DNA of 64,000 nucleotides from Nonlabens antarcticus (GTDB lineage Bacteria; Bacteroidota; Bacteroidia; Flavobacteriales; Flavobacteriaceae): NCBI RefSeq assembly GCF_015356755.1, contig NZ_JADFCO010000066.1, positions 744,001 to 808,000 of the forward strand, read 5' to 3'. Shown piece by piece: positions 44,831 to 55,027 of this stretch (position 1 is its first letter; each line of letters starts with the position of its first letter). The notes under the pieces were generated by a model. It saw only the letters and a program-made list of their open reading frames with translations, ran no database searches and was not told where the DNA came from. The position numbers and the translations under genes were made by a program.

Positions 44831-46195
44831 TTGTACGCAATTGTAGATGTAGAAACTACCGGTGGGAAGTTTAATGAAGAGGGAATTACTGAGGTCGCCA
44901 TTTATAGGTTTGATGGTCACGAGATTGTCGATCAATTTGCCAGTCTTATAAATCCGGAGCAGCCCATACAACCTTTCGTAGTAAAGCTTACGGGTATAAA
45001 CAATGCCATGCTAGTACGTGCCCCTAAATTTTACGAGGTAGCAAAGAGAATCATAGAGATTATGGATAGCGCCACGCTGGTGGCCCATAATGCTAACTTT
45101 GACCACCGCATGTTACGGCTAGAATTTGAACGTTTGGGTTATGAATTTGACAAACAAACTTTGTGTACGGTAGAGTTAGCCCAGCAATTAATGCCGGAAC
45201 AGGAAAGTTACAGTTTAGGGAAATTAGTTAAGTCTCTTGGTATTCCTATAACGGACAGACACAGAGCCACTGGTGATGCATTAGCCACCGTCAAGCTTTT
45301 CAAATTGCTACTTAATAAAGATACTAGTAAAAATATTTTACAACAAAGCCTTAAATCTTTTCCCAAGCCAGTTGTTGCTACTAATCTTAAATCACTTATT
45401 GAAAGTGTGCCAGCATCTACAGGAATTTATTATTTGTATGACGCAAATGATACTTTGATCTACATAGGTCGCAGCCGCAATATCAGGAAAAATCTAACGC
45501 AACATTTTACTAGCGAGCGCAAAAAATCTGTAGAGTTGACCGCTCTTGTTACCGATGTAAAATTTGAAAAAACAGGAAGTGATCTGGTTGCAATGCTCAA
45601 GGAAAGTTTAGAAATCAAGAAGCACTGGCCGAAATTCAATAAAAAATCTAAAAGAAAAAATTTCTCTCACGGATTGTACACAGAGATTGATGCCGATGGT
45701 TATATTACTTTTAAGATAAAACCAGCTGCACGAGATAATACATATATCACGAGTTTTAGCAATTCAAAATCTGCTAAAACGTTCCTAGAATCTATGGTTA
45801 ATGAGTATGAATTGTGTCATCGATTGATAGGCCTGGAAAAGGATGGAACCGGGAGTTGTATCAAGTACGACCTTCAAGAGTGCCGCGGTGCTTGCATCAA
45901 AGCAGAATCTGTAGCAGATTATAATTTGCGTGCTCAAGAAATGATTGATGCAAACAGTCTCGTTCATAAAAATAAAATAATAATTGATCGCGGTCGAGAA
46001 CCTTCTGAACGCAGTATAATATTAGTAGAAGACGGAATCGTAAAAGGATATGGATATGCAGATTTACAAATCCAATTTACCGATCCAAAAATATTGAGAA
46101 ACGTGATTACTGAAATTCCGGAAGATGCGGAATCCAGACACGTGGTACAAAGTTATTTAAGACACAGAAGAGTAAATAGGATTGTGAATTTTTAA
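44831..46195 (+). CDS. DEDD exonuclease/GIY-YIG nuclease fusion (PolIII epsilon-like plus UvrC/Cho-like)
   Basis: A 454-aa two-nuclease protein. Residues 1-160 are a DnaQ-like 3'-5' exonuclease with D6/E8 in VDVETTG, HNANFDHRML and H144/D149 in HRATGD. Residues about 195-270 are a GIY-YIG domain (TGIYYLYD at 197-204, IYIGRSRNIRKNL at 210-222) as in UvrC and Cho, followed by a 180-residue region with ECRGAC, as in UvrC-like proteins. A TTG start is used: the frame is closed just upstream and MYAIVDVETTGG fits the fold's first strand. Probably a DNA repair nuclease; this fusion is widespread in bacteria (family knowledge). Confidence 0.88.
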   Translation: MYAIVDVETTGGKFNEEGITEVAIYRFDGHEIVDQFASLINPEQPIQPFVVKLTGINNAMLVRAPKFYEVAKRIIEIMDSATLVAHNANFDHRMLRLEFERLGYEFDKQTLCTVELAQQLMPEQESYSLGKLVKSLGIPITDRHRATGDALATVKLFKLLLNKDTSKNILQQSLKSFPKPVVATNLKSLIESVPASTGIYYLYDANDTLIYIGRSRNIRKNLTQHFTSERKKSVELTALVTDVKFEKTGSDLVAMLKESLEIKKHWPKFNKKSKRKNFSHGLYTEIDADGYITFKIKPAARDNTYITSFSNSKSAKTFLESMVNEYELCHRLIGLEKDGTGSCIKYDLQECRGACIKAESVADYNLRAQEMIDANSLVHKNKIIIDRGREPSERSIILVEDGIVKGYGYADLQIQFTDPKILRNVITEIPEDAESRHVVQSYLRHRRVNRIVNF

Positions 46196-46334
46196 AATTC
46201 ACATTAAGATTTATATTTTTCATCATCCTTTATAGATCACTTATTACATTTTAAATAACCTTCGATACTTAAAAAACACCAGCTTCCACCCTATCCTTTA
46301 ATATGTAACTTGAAGGATCCTAATTATCAAAACT

Positions 46335-47063
46335 ATGCCATCAGAAAAAGGACATTTGTACTTAATACCAGTAACCTTAGGAAGTATTGACCCTTTGGAG
46401 GTGATGCCTATTTCCGTAAAACACATTGTTGAAATGGTTGATGATTATATCGTGGAGAATGAGAAGACAGCAAGAAGAGCGATTAAAAGTTTAGTTCCAG
46501 AAAAGCAACAATCTATATTAAACTTTTCCCTCATAAATAAATATACTGACATCTCAGAAATACCAGAATTTCTCAATGCTTGTCTTGCAGGAAAAAATAT
46601 GGGATTAATGAGCGAAGCCGGAGTTCCTGGAGTGGCAGATCCAGGAGCAGATGTGGTTGCAATCGCTCATGAAAAAGGTATTAAGGTTATCCCGCTAGTG
46701 GGACCCAGCAGTATTTTAATGGCAGTTATGGCTAGTGGTTTAAATGGTCAAAATTTTGCCTTTAATGGATACCTTCCTATCGACAGTAAAGATCGACGCA
46801 AGAAAATTACAGAATTAGAGCAACGATCTAGAATCGAGCAGCAGGCACAGCTTTTCATAGAAACACCTTACAGAAACGGAAAAATGCTGGATGAATTAAT
46901 CAATTCGTTAAATCCTGAAACCATGCTTTCCATTGCATGTGATATCACCCTACCTACAGAGTTTATTAAAACACAGCCCGTTTCCCAGTGGAAATTTAAT
47001 AAAGAGGAGTTTCACAAACGACCAGCAATATTTATGCTTCAACATAAGGCTCAATCCTATTAA
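46335..47063 (+). CDS. RsmI-like SAM-dependent methyltransferase (tetrapyrrole methylase fold)
   Basis: A 242-aa member of the tetrapyrrole methylase superfamily related to RsmI, which 2'-O-methylates C1402 of 16S rRNA. LYLIPVTLGSIDP at the N-terminus and GLMSEAGVPGVADPGADVV (about 92-109) are the SAM and substrate loops; VIPLVGPSSILMAVMASGL follows. The protein is shorter than RsmI (about 285 aa), and Bacteroidota often have it beside a true RsmI, so the rRNA target is uncertain. Single gene with nothing notable in the gap to the M16 gene except a small ACTAAG-TT-CTTAGT dyad at 47228-47241. Confidence 0.85.
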   Translation: MPSEKGHLYLIPVTLGSIDPLEVMPISVKHIVEMVDDYIVENEKTARRAIKSLVPEKQQSILNFSLINKYTDISEIPEFLNACLAGKNMGLMSEAGVPGVADPGADVVAIAHEKGIKVIPLVGPSSILMAVMASGLNGQNFAFNGYLPIDSKDRRKKITELEQRSRIEQQAQLFIETPYRNGKMLDELINSLNPETMLSIACDITLPTEFIKTQPVSQWKFNKEEFHKRPAIFMLQHKAQSY

Positions 47064-47285
47064 GAGCATTCAGATTCATTAATTATCTTTTTTAAATAAG
47101 ATCAGGTATATCCTATTCATTTTAGATGTAATAATCTATTGAAGAGTGGTTTATTATCGTTAATTGGCTTACAGCCTCCTTCCAATTCTGAACCTTTATT
47201 TTCAATAAATATAAATTTATAACTAAAACTAAGTTCTTAGTCCTTATTTTTAGAGTCTAATTTTATCAAATACCAATCACAAATT

Positions 47286-50177
47286 ATGAAAATCAACAAG
47301 ATTTACTATGTATTTCTCACCGCGTTGATCATTGCCTGTTCGCCTAAAATGGCAGACAAGAAAATGTCGGACAATGAGAAAAACATGGAAAATTCCAAGT
47401 CTGAAATGGCTATGGAAGAATCCATGAATGCAATGCCGGGAATGGACGAGATGATTCCTATGGATCCCAGTGTTCGCATGGGTGTTTTGGACAACGGCTT
47501 AACCTATTATGTAAAAAATAATGGAAAACCAGAAGACAAAGTAGAATTGCGCCTTGCAGTAAATGCCGGTTCTGTTCTAGAAGATGAAGATCAACAAGGT
47601 CTTGCTCACTTTATGGAACACATGAACTTTAATGGAACTACAAATTTTGAGAAAAATGAACTGGTCGATTACCTTCAGGGAATCGGTGTCAAGTTTGGAG
47701 CAGATTTGAATGCGTACACTAGTTTTGACGAGACCGTCTATATTCTTCCTATCCCTAGTGATGATCCAGAAAAACTGGAAAAAGGATTCTTGATTTTAGA
47801 AGATTGGGCACACGGTGCTTTATTGAAAGAAGATGCTATCAACGACGAGCGCGGTGTTGTTCTTGAAGAATCGAGAAATGGTAAAGGTGCCAATGATCGT
47901 ATGAATAAAGTAACAATCCCAACTCAATTTTACGGTTCTAAATATGCAGAGCGTCTTCCTATAGGTAAGGATGAAATCCTCAAAAACTTCACACCAGAAG
48001 TATTAGAGCGATTCTACAACGACTGGTACCGTCCAGACTTGATGGCTGTTGTTGCCGTAGGAGATCTAGATCCAGCGGTATTAGAGCAAAAGATCAAGGA
48101 TCATTTCTCTAAAATAAAATCAGTTGACAGTCCTAGAGAACGTCCTGTTTTTGAATTACCTAATCATGACGATACTAAAGTTGCAGTTGCTCAAGACCCT
48201 GAAGCTACTTTTGCATCTGTAAACGTTAGTTACAAGGACACTTTTGAAACAGAACCTACGACTACAGTGGGCGATTACCGGGACGACCTAGTAAATGGGT
48301 TGTACTCGTTTATGATTAATAATCGTTTGCAAGAAGTCACTCAAAAACCTAATCCTCCATTCATATTTGCTCAAAGTAGTTATGGTGGTACGGTTGCCAA
48401 AAACAAGAACGCCTATTCTTCATTTGCAGGATCTGCTCCAGACGGACAGTTAGTAGCTTTGAAAGCAGTACTTGAAGAGAATCAACGTGTGAAGTTGTAC
48501 GGTTTTGGAGAAGGTGAATTAGAACGTGCAAAAACCGCTTATAGCTCCTTTATCCAGTCCACTTATGAAAACCGGGACAAATTGGAAAGTGGTCGTTTAG
48601 TAGGTCAATATGTACAAACCTTTTTGAATGGTGGCGCTGCTCCTAGTATTGAGTGGACTTATAATAAAACAATGGAGTTGCTTCCAACGATTACAGTTGA
48701 AGAAGCGAATGCCAAGATTCAGAAGTACATCCACGACGATAATAGAACAATAGTTTTTACTGGTCCTACAACAGAAAACAAGCCTACAGAAGAAGAAATC
48801 TTAAAAGTGGTGAATGATGTCGCTTCCGCGGAAATTGCTCCTTATGAAGACGCAGTGGTTCGTGAGAACTTGATTGAAACATTACCAGCGCCTGGTGCGA
48901 TTACTAAAACAGAATCTAACGAAAAGTTAGGAACTACAACCTATACGTTAAGTAATGGAGTAACCGTAACTACAAAAGCAACTGATTTCAAAAATGATCA
49001 AATCTTGATGTCTGCCTACAGTTATGGTGGAACCAGCTTATATTCAGATGATGATTATTTAGCTACTGTATTTGCTAACGGTGGATTGACACAGGCTGGT
49101 GTTGCTGGTCTATCTCAAACAGATATGGATAAATATATGACTGGTAAATTAGTAAATGTTCGTCCTTCTGTGGGAGGAATTACTGAAAATTTGGGTGGCT
49201 CTTCTACTCCACAAGACCTAGAGACCATGTTTCAATTAGTACATGTTTATATGACTGACTTGAATAAAGATGAAGAAGCTTATGGTAGTTTCATTTCAAA
49301 GCAGAAATCCTTTGTAGGTCGTATGATGTCGAATCCTCAAACATACTTTGGTAACGAAGTAAATGAAATGCGTAATGAGGGTAATCCACGATACGCAGGT
49401 TTCCCAGATGAAGCTGCTTATGATGCTGCAGATTATGATAAGGCTTATGAGTTATATAAAGAGCGTTTCTCTAATGCAAGCGACTTCAACTTTTTCCTAG
49501 TAGGTAATGTTGATGAAGCTGTGATCATGGATTTATCTAAAAAATATCTTGCTAACCTTCCATCTACAGGAGAGAAAGAAATGTACAAGATTTCTGACTG
49601 GAAAGAAAAACAAGGAACTCGTAAAATCACGGTGAATAAAGGAACTGAAGAGAAGAGTCTGGTTCAAATGATATGGGATTATGATATTGCTACTTATGAC
49701 GCTCAAGAAGAGCTTGCCGTTAATGCTTTAGGAGAAGCATTAACCATAAGAATCATAGAAGTATTGCGCGAGCAAGAAGGTGGAATTTATGGTGGTGGTG
49801 CTCGTGGTAGCATGAGTAAAATACCTGAGCCAGGATTCAATTTCAGTGTTTCTTTCCCATGTGGGCCGGACAACGTTGAGAAATTGATCGCTGCTACTCA
49901 AAAGGAAATCGCAGAATTGAAGAAAAATGGTCCTAGCGATGAAATCCTCAATAAAGTAAAAGAAGGTTATTTGTTAGAACATAAAGAAGATTTGAAATCA
50001 AACTCTTACTGGTTAAATAATCTAGTAAGCGCAAGTCGCGAGCAACGTGATCCAAACAAAATGATGAACTTTGAAGCGGAAGTTGCTAAAATGACTGCCA
50101 AGGATATTCAGGATGTTGCTAAGAAATATTTGAATGAAGATTACATTCTAGCGGTCTTAATGCCAGAAGTCAAGTAA
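47286..50177 (+). CDS. M16 family zinc peptidase, lipoprotein (PqqL-like)
   Basis: A 963-aa insulinase-type metallopeptidase with a lipobox (cysteine at about residue 18) and a methionine- and glutamate-rich linker (about 25-58). The inverted zinc motif HFMEH is at 108-112 with the distal glutamate in ERGVVLEESR. Two M16 halves are present; the second (from about residue 550) lacks the HxxEH motif as usual. Probably degrades peptides in the periplasm. Monocistronic, with a strong terminator at 50217-50249. Codon use appears to shift to a highly expressed pattern (many GGT, CGT, TCT). Confidence 0.92.
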   Translation: MKINKIYYVFLTALIIACSPKMADKKMSDNEKNMENSKSEMAMEESMNAMPGMDEMIPMDPSVRMGVLDNGLTYYVKNNGKPEDKVELRLAVNAGSVLEDEDQQGLAHFMEHMNFNGTTNFEKNELVDYLQGIGVKFGADLNAYTSFDETVYILPIPSDDPEKLEKGFLILEDWAHGALLKEDAINDERGVVLEESRNGKGANDRMNKVTIPTQFYGSKYAERLPIGKDEILKNFTPEVLERFYNDWYRPDLMAVVAVGDLDPAVLEQKIKDHFSKIKSVDSPRERPVFELPNHDDTKVAVAQDPEATFASVNVSYKDTFETEPTTTVGDYRDDLVNGLYSFMINNRLQEVTQKPNPPFIFAQSSYGGTVAKNKNAYSSFAGSAPDGQLVALKAVLEENQRVKLYGFGEGELERAKTAYSSFIQSTYENRDKLESGRLVGQYVQTFLNGGAAPSIEWTYNKTMELLPTITVEEANAKIQKYIHDDNRTIVFTGPTTENKPTEEEILKVVNDVASAEIAPYEDAVVRENLIETLPAPGAITKTESNEKLGTTTYTLSNGVTVTTKATDFKNDQILMSAYSYGGTSLYSDDDYLATVFANGGLTQAGVAGLSQTDMDKYMTGKLVNVRPSVGGITENLGGSSTPQDLETMFQLVHVYMTDLNKDEEAYGSFISKQKSFVGRMMSNPQTYFGNEVNEMRNEGNPRYAGFPDEAAYDAADYDKAYELYKERFSNASDFNFFLVGNVDEAVIMDLSKKYLANLPSTGEKEMYKISDWKEKQGTRKITVNKGTEEKSLVQMIWDYDIATYDAQEELAVNALGEALTIRIIEVLREQEGGIYGGGARGSMSKIPEPGFNFSVSFPCGPDNVEKLIAATQKEIAELKKNGPSDEILNKVKEGYLLEHKEDLKSNSYWLNNLVSASREQRDPNKMMNFEAEVAKMTAKDIQDVAKKYLNEDYILAVLMPEVK

Positions 50178-50216
50178 TTTTTAGTTCATAGAGCTTCACT
50201 GCTACTCTATTGTTAA

Positions 50217-50250
50217 AGCCCATAACATTTAATTGTTATGGGCTTTTTTA
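50217..50250 (+). terminator. Terminator after the M16 peptidase gene
   Basis: agcccataaca pairs perfectly with tgttatgggct around a 6-nt loop and is followed by a T run. The remaining gap to 50693 holds only a degenerate palindrome (about 50542-50557); a 78-codon open frame there is not convincing. Confidence 0.92.
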
Positions 50251-50693
50251 AATTTTGGAAAGTTGTGGGAGTATTGAAAGTTTCGTTACTCAAATAAGTA
50301 TGTTCTCAAACGAAATCTAACTGCCAGCCTACCTGATCAGGATTTAGTATTTGAAAACAAATATTTCTGCAGCAAATTCTTATGTGAGATATAAAAGGTG
50401 TTTAGTAAAACTCAAATTCCGTTTATATCCAGAATTCAAACAATTGAGAAAGTCTTTCTGAAGGTGTCAAATTCTAACGTGCAGTATACCTGGGAAATTT
50501 TCGGCTTACTATCTCTTTTTATTCAAATTGCTGAGAAGCAAACTTTCGCGACAGCGAGATTAAAATGCTCTTACAACCTTCTCAAACGATCGAATACTAT
50601 CATTAGAAGCAAAGAAGACTTACAACTAACGTAATTTAGAGATTTAGGAAGAAACTTTTTCCAATAGCTAAGCTATAAAGGAGATATAATTAT

Positions 50694-52139
50694 CTAGCAG
50701 TCAGACAAGGCAACATTGACCGCCAGTCCTCCCTCACTTGTTTCCTTATATTTAGAATTCATATCCTGCGCGGTTTGCCACATCGTCTCAATAACATTAT
50801 CGAGCGGCACCTTCACGTTTTTAGCATCGGTTTCTAGTGCCATTTCGCAAGCATTGATAGCTTTTATAGCTCCCATAGCGTTGCGCTCAATACACGGTAT
50901 CTGAACCAAGCCGCCTATAGGGTCGCAGGTCAGACCTAAATGATGCTCCATCGCAATCTCGCTAGCAATTAAAACCTGGGCTGGAGTACCGCCCATCAAT
51001 TCTGTAAGCGCACCTGCCGCCATAGCGCTGCTCACTCCTATTTCTGCTTGACAACCGCCCATAGCGGCGCTGATGGTTGCTCCTTTTTTAAATAACGCTC
51101 CTATCTCACCTGCCACCAATAAGAATTTTTTGATATGCTGGAAATCGGCTTGATGGTTTTCTATCGTGAGGTAATACATAATCACTGCTGGAATCACACC
51201 AGCACTACCATTTGTAGGGGCTGTGACCACACGTCCTAGAGAAGCATTGACCTCATTAACGGCAAGTGCAAAACAGGATACCCATTTCAAAATCTCACGG
51301 AATTTTACTTCCGTTGATCTAATGGCGGTAATCCATTCTTCTTTATTTTTATAATCGGCACCTTTTTGTAAGCGCTGGTGGGTATCAAATGCACGACGTC
51401 TCACATTTAGTCCTCCTGGAAGGGTTCCTTCCGTATGACATCCAGTGTACATAGAATCCAACATTACATCCCAAATATCTTTCAGTCTGGAATCTATATC
51501 TGCGGGATCGTTAAGGTATTCTTCATTTTCGAGAACGATCTGAGAAACAGATTTGTTATCCCTTTCACAATATGCCTGTAGTTCTGTAGCTTTAGAAATA
51601 GGTCGCGGGAAACATTCAAATATTGCCTGTTTACGTGCGGCTCGCTTGCGTTCTTTCTGTACAAAAAAACCACCACCTATACTGAAGTAAGTTTCGTAAA
51701 CCACTTTTCCATCATTCAAAACTGCCTTGAAACGCATTCCATTGGGATGAAATGGCAGGAAATTTTTATGAAAATGGATCTGAGTGGCTGGATCAAATTT
51801 AATAAGGTGAACACCATCCAGCTGAAGCAATTTCTGGTTAGTGATGTAATCAAAAGTTATAGGAATCTCTTCTATATCGCAGGTTTGTGGGTCTGCATTT
51901 GTAAGTCCTAAAACAACTGCAATATCAGTTGCATGGCCTTTTCCAGTTAAGGATAAGGAACCATATAAATCCACCTCGATCGAGGCTACTAATTCAAGCC
52001 TGTTTTTATCTTTTAGTTTACTTAAGAAATTGCGAGCCGCCCGCCATGGTCCCAAAGTATGGGAACTGGATGGCCCCACACCTATTTTAAGCATGTCAAA
52101 TACACTTATGGCTTCAATGTTTTTTACAGTTTCAGACAT
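50694..52139 (-). CDS. sdaA: L-serine ammonia-lyase (iron-sulfur dehydratase)
   Basis: Deaminates L-serine to pyruvate. The 481-aa single-chain form joins a beta-like N-terminal domain (ISVFDMLKIGVGPSSSHTLGPWRAA, about 8-34) to an alpha domain with TNGSAGVIPAV, GGCQAEIGVSSAMAAGAL and CDPIGGLVQIPCIERNAMGA, which carry the cysteines for the [4Fe-4S] cluster. ATG start at 52139: the frame open to 52196 runs through the TATATTTG promoter element at 52164-52171. Single gene. Confidence 0.94.
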   Translation of the reverse strand: MSETVKNIEAISVFDMLKIGVGPSSSHTLGPWRAARNFLSKLKDKNRLELVASIEVDLYGSLSLTGKGHATDIAVVLGLTNADPQTCDIEEIPITFDYITNQKLLQLDGVHLIKFDPATQIHFHKNFLPFHPNGMRFKAVLNDGKVVYETYFSIGGGFFVQKERKRAARKQAIFECFPRPISKATELQAYCERDNKSVSQIVLENEEYLNDPADIDSRLKDIWDVMLDSMYTGCHTEGTLPGGLNVRRRAFDTHQRLQKGADYKNKEEWITAIRSTEVKFREILKWVSCFALAVNEVNASLGRVVTAPTNGSAGVIPAVIMYYLTIENHQADFQHIKKFLLVAGEIGALFKKGATISAAMGGCQAEIGVSSAMAAGALTELMGGTPAQVLIASEIAMEHHLGLTCDPIGGLVQIPCIERNAMGAIKAINACEMALETDAKNVKVPLDNVIETMWQTAQDMNSKYKETSEGGLAVNVALSDC

Positions 52140-52163
52140 ATGGAGTTGGCTTTTTTGCAGTGA

Positions 52164-52171
52164 CAAATATA
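52164..52171 (-). promoter_or_regulatory. sdaA promoter -7 element TATATTTG
   Basis: Matches TAnnTTTG on the minus strand, 24 nt upstream of the ATG at 52139. Confidence 0.6.
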
Positions 52172-52480
52172 GGGAATTAGGTAGTAGAACTCCCATTACC
52201 GCTTTTGCTTAGGGGAATGCGTTTAGTTCCTATTAAAGTACTAATTGCTCTGGACTTCTTTATTATTTAAATATTAGAGGTTGATCTGATTTAGAATCCT
52301 TCTTTCTAGTAACCGCTGTTCTCCATGAAACGATTTGCTATTCTCAAATTCAAGATTTTACCATTAATTGTATTCGTAATTCTGGATTGTAAAATCTTTC
52401 TTAGATACCGATTTTCATACTTGCAATTATTAGTGTTCTTGCTCTATAATGAATCATTAATTATAGGGTTGTGAGAAGTT

Positions 52481-52496
52481 CGCTTTCGCGAAAGCG
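52481..52496. repeat. 16-bp palindrome CGCTTTCGCGAAAGCG
   Basis: Perfect copy in the 530-nt divergent gap between sdaA and dnaK. Apart from this, the sdaA promoter and the boxes before dnaK, I see nothing in 52172-52670. Confidence 0.9.
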
Positions 52497-52579
52497 GTTT
52501 AAACATAGGCAATGTGACAAGATTTGAATCGATCAGAGCTATTAACCAATTGTGATTTATGCCAATTCTGAACTCTTTC

Positions 52580-52619
52580 TGACAGCTTGTCATTGTGAAA
52601 CCGCTGGCACAAACATTGA
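52580..52619 (+). promoter_or_regulatory. Candidate dnaK control region: TGACA-GCT-TGTCA dyad and TGGCAC-N5-TTGA
   Basis: A perfect 5-bp dyad (52580-52592) is followed by TGGCAC (52605-52610) and TTGA (52616-52619). The second pair resembles a sigma-54 -24/-12 promoter (TGGCAC-N5-TTGC) with the last base different. The dyad recurs before clpB at nearly the same distance from the ATG. Confidence 0.4.
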
Positions 52620-52670
52620 CTTTATGAGATCGTAACAGAAATTAAAATTTGCTAACTAAAATATATTAAA

Positions 52671-54578
52671 ATGAGTAAAATAATAGGAATTGACTTAGGT
52701 ACGACCAACAGTTGTGTTTCCGTAATGGAAGGAAGCGAGCCCGTGGTAATCCCTAATGCAGAAGGAAAACGTACGACTCCATCTGTCATCGCTTTCGTTG
52801 AAGGTGGTGAGATTAAAGTAGGAGATCCCGCAAAAAGACAAGCAGTAACTAACCCAACTAAAACGGTGGCATCGATCAAGCGTTTTATGGGTAACAAATT
52901 TAGCGAGGTTTCTAACGAGGCTGGTCGCGTACCTTATAAAGTAGTAAAAGGTGACAACAATACGCCACGTGTAGATATCGATGGCCGTTTGTACACGCCA
53001 CAGGAATTGAGTGCTATGATTCTTCAGAAAATGAAGAAAACAGCAGAAGATTATTTAGGTCATGAAGTAACTGGAGCAGTAATTACTGTACCTGCATACT
53101 TTAATGATTCCCAACGTCAGGCAACTAAGGAAGCTGGTGAAATCGCTGGTCTTAAAGTAGAGCGTATTATTAATGAGCCTACCGCAGCAGCACTTGCTTA
53201 TGGTATGGATAAAAAAGATACAGATCAGAAGATCGTTGTATTTGACTTCGGTGGTGGAACGCATGACGTTTCTATCCTAGAATTAGGTGATGGTGTATTT
53301 GAGGTTCTTGCAACTGATGGTGACACGCATTTAGGTGGTGATGATGTGGATGAGAAGATCATCGACTGGCTAGCTGACGAGTTTCAGTCTGCTGAAGAAA
53401 TTGACTTGCGTAAAGACCCAATGGCTTTACAGCGTTTGAAAGAAGCTGCTGAGAAAGCAAAAATTGAGCTTTCTTCAAGTGCACAAACAGAGATCAACTT
53501 ACCATATGTAACGGCTACCGCTAGCGGACCGAAGCACTTAGTAAAAACATTGACTAAATCTCAATTTGATAAATTAATTGCTGATCTTGTAAAGAGAACC
53601 ATCGAGCCTTGTGAAAAAGCGATGAAAGCTGCTGGATTATCTAAGAGCGACATCGACGAGATTATTCTTGTAGGTGGATCGACTCGTATTCCTGCCGTTC
53701 AGGAAGCTGTTGAAAAATTCTTCGGTAAGAAGCCATCAAAAGGTGTAAATCCAGATGAGGTAGTTGCCGTAGGTGCAGCGATCCAGGGTGGTGTTTTAAC
53801 CGGTGATGTGAAAGATGTATTGTTGCTGGATGTGACGCCGCTATCTTTAGGTATCGAAACCATGGGTAACGTGATGACTAAATTGATTGAGTCTAACACA
53901 ACTATCCCAACCAAGAAATCCCAAGTATTCTCTACCGCTGCTGACAACCAGCCTAGTGTTGAGATCCACGTACTTCAAGGAGAACGCGCTATGGCACCGG
54001 ATAACAAGACGATCGGTAGATTCCACTTGTCTGACATTCCACCAGCACGTCGCGGTACACCGCAAATCGAGGTAACCTTTGATATTGATGCTAACGGTAT
54101 CATCAAAGTAAGTGCTGAGGATAAAGCGACAGGTAAGAAACAAGACATCCGTATCGAGGCTTCCAGCGGACTAAGCGAAGAAGAAATCGAGAAAATGAAG
54201 CAAGATGCTGCTGCAAATGCAGACGCAGATAAGAAAGCTAAAGAAACTGCTGACAAACTGAACAGCGCAGATCAAATGATCTTCCAGACAGAGCAACAGT
54301 TAGAAGAATTTGGCGATAAGCTTCCAGAAGATAAGAAAGCTCCTATTACAGAAGCGCTTGACGAATTGAAAGCTGCTTATGAAACTAAGGAGATTGAAAA
54401 AATCGATCCAGCACTAGAAAAACTGAATACCGTTTGGACAGCAGCTAGCGAGGAAATGTACAAGTCACAAGCGGACGGTCAAGGTGGACAACCTGGCCCA
54501 GACGCCGGTGGTAATGCAGAATCTTCAGATGCTGACACTAGCGATGTAGAAGATGTAGATTTTGAGGAAGTGAAGTAA
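52671..54578 (+). CDS. dnaK: Chaperone protein DnaK (Hsp70)
   Basis: ATP-driven Hsp70 chaperone; folds new or damaged proteins with DnaJ and GrpE. The 635-aa chain is full length: [18 protein letters not shown] at the N-terminus, [13 protein letters not shown] and [12 protein letters not shown] in the nucleotide domain, the [11 protein letters not shown] linker, the substrate domain and a C-terminal lid ending [11 protein letters not shown]. Note GGGTHD where most DnaKs have GGGTFD. dnaJ and grpE are not adjacent. Followed by an AACGGC/GCCGTT hairpin and a strong terminator. Confidence 0.98.
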   Translation: MSKIIGIDLGTTNSCVSVMEGSEPVVIPNAEGKRTTPSVIAFVEGGEIKVGDPAKRQAVTNPTKTVASIKRFMGNKFSEVSNEAGRVPYKVVKGDNNTPRVDIDGRLYTPQELSAMILQKMKKTAEDYLGHEVTGAVITVPAYFNDSQRQATKEAGEIAGLKVERIINEPTAAALAYGMDKKDTDQKIVVFDFGGGTHDVSILELGDGVFEVLATDGDTHLGGDDVDEKIIDWLADEFQSAEEIDLRKDPMALQRLKEAAEKAKIELSSSAQTEINLPYVTATASGPKHLVKTLTKSQFDKLIADLVKRTIEPCEKAMKAAGLSKSDIDEIILVGGSTRIPAVQEAVEKFFGKKPSKGVNPDEVVAVGAAIQGGVLTGDVKDVLLLDVTPLSLGIETMGNVMTKLIESNTTIPTKKSQVFSTAADNQPSVEIHVLQGERAMAPDNKTIGRFHLSDIPPARRGTPQIEVTFDIDANGIIKVSAEDKATGKKQDIRIEASSGLSEEEIEKMKQDAAANADADKKAKETADKLNSADQMIFQTEQQLEEFGDKLPEDKKAPITEALDELKAAYETKEIEKIDPALEKLNTVWTAASEEMYKSQADGQGGQPGPDAGGNAESSDADTSDVEDVDFEEVK

Positions 54579-54588
54579 TTGAGATAGT

Positions 54589-54603
54589 AACGGCGCAGCC
54601 GTT
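54589..54603. repeat. Small hairpin AACGGC-GCA-GCCGTT after dnaK
   Basis: A perfect 6-bp stem 11 nt after the dnaK stop, without a T run. It may protect the mRNA end ahead of the true terminator at 54664-54691. Confidence 0.5.
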
Positions 54604-54661
54604 GCGTAATCAAACTTTACCCAAACAAGTGCTAGCGCAGATTTGGGATCTTTAAAAAGTA

Positions 54662-54698
54662 AGAAAGACCCTGATTAATTTCAGGGTCTTTTTTTTGT
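54662..54698 (+). terminator. Terminator after dnaK
   Basis: aaagaccctga (54664-54674) pairs perfectly with tcagggtcttt (54681-54691), followed by a long T run. Confidence 0.93.
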
Positions 54699-54788
54699 TT
54701 CTATGAAAATTATATTTAAACAATTACTCGAGTTATCACTTACTCGAATATATAATCTTGTTGGGTTTATCTTTCATCTGCATAAGTT

Positions 54789-54806
54789 CGCTTTCGCGAA
54801 AAGAGC
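54789..54806. repeat. Degenerate copy of the 16-bp palindrome
   Basis: CGCTTTCGCGAAAAGAGC keeps the left 13 bases and loses the right end. It lies just before the cassette region and inside an open frame that I do not accept as coding. Confidence 0.6.
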
Positions 54807-54949
54807 AAGATATAATGACCTACAAATAGCCGACATTAAACGTTTACTTTCAAAACATGCTGATAACCAGCAAAACAGGAATTGTGTATTTACGCAAATA
54901 AAATGCATTTTAGCATAGTGAAATGACTGATCGTCAGCGGTTATAAATT

Positions 54950-54978
54950 AACTTGTGTATATACACTAGTTGTGCAAA
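54950..54978. other. Left boundary of the cassette-like array (attC/attI-like end)
   Basis: A 22-bp near-palindrome centred on GTGTATATACAC (54950-54971) runs into the core GTTGTGCAAA (54969-54978). TATACAC before GTT resembles the right ends of the two 203-nt elements downstream (CTTATACACGACCGTT, CATATACAGAGACGTT). No matching left arm is found 203 nt upstream, so this may be a first, truncated or attI-like site. Confidence 0.5.
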
Positions 54979-55027
54979 ATATTTGGGCAACTTTACAAAC
55001 ATCAGTAATTAAACCAAAAGAAGTGAT

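Noticed and set aside
50398-50634. A 78-codon open frame in the gap after the M16 peptidase gene
   Set aside because: No start signal or recognisable domain, and it runs through a degenerate palindrome; composition looks non-coding.
54703-54918. A 71-codon open frame after the dnaK terminator
   Set aside because: It begins right after the terminator T run, includes a degenerate palindrome copy (FAFAKRA) and has no ribosome-binding site; not convincing.
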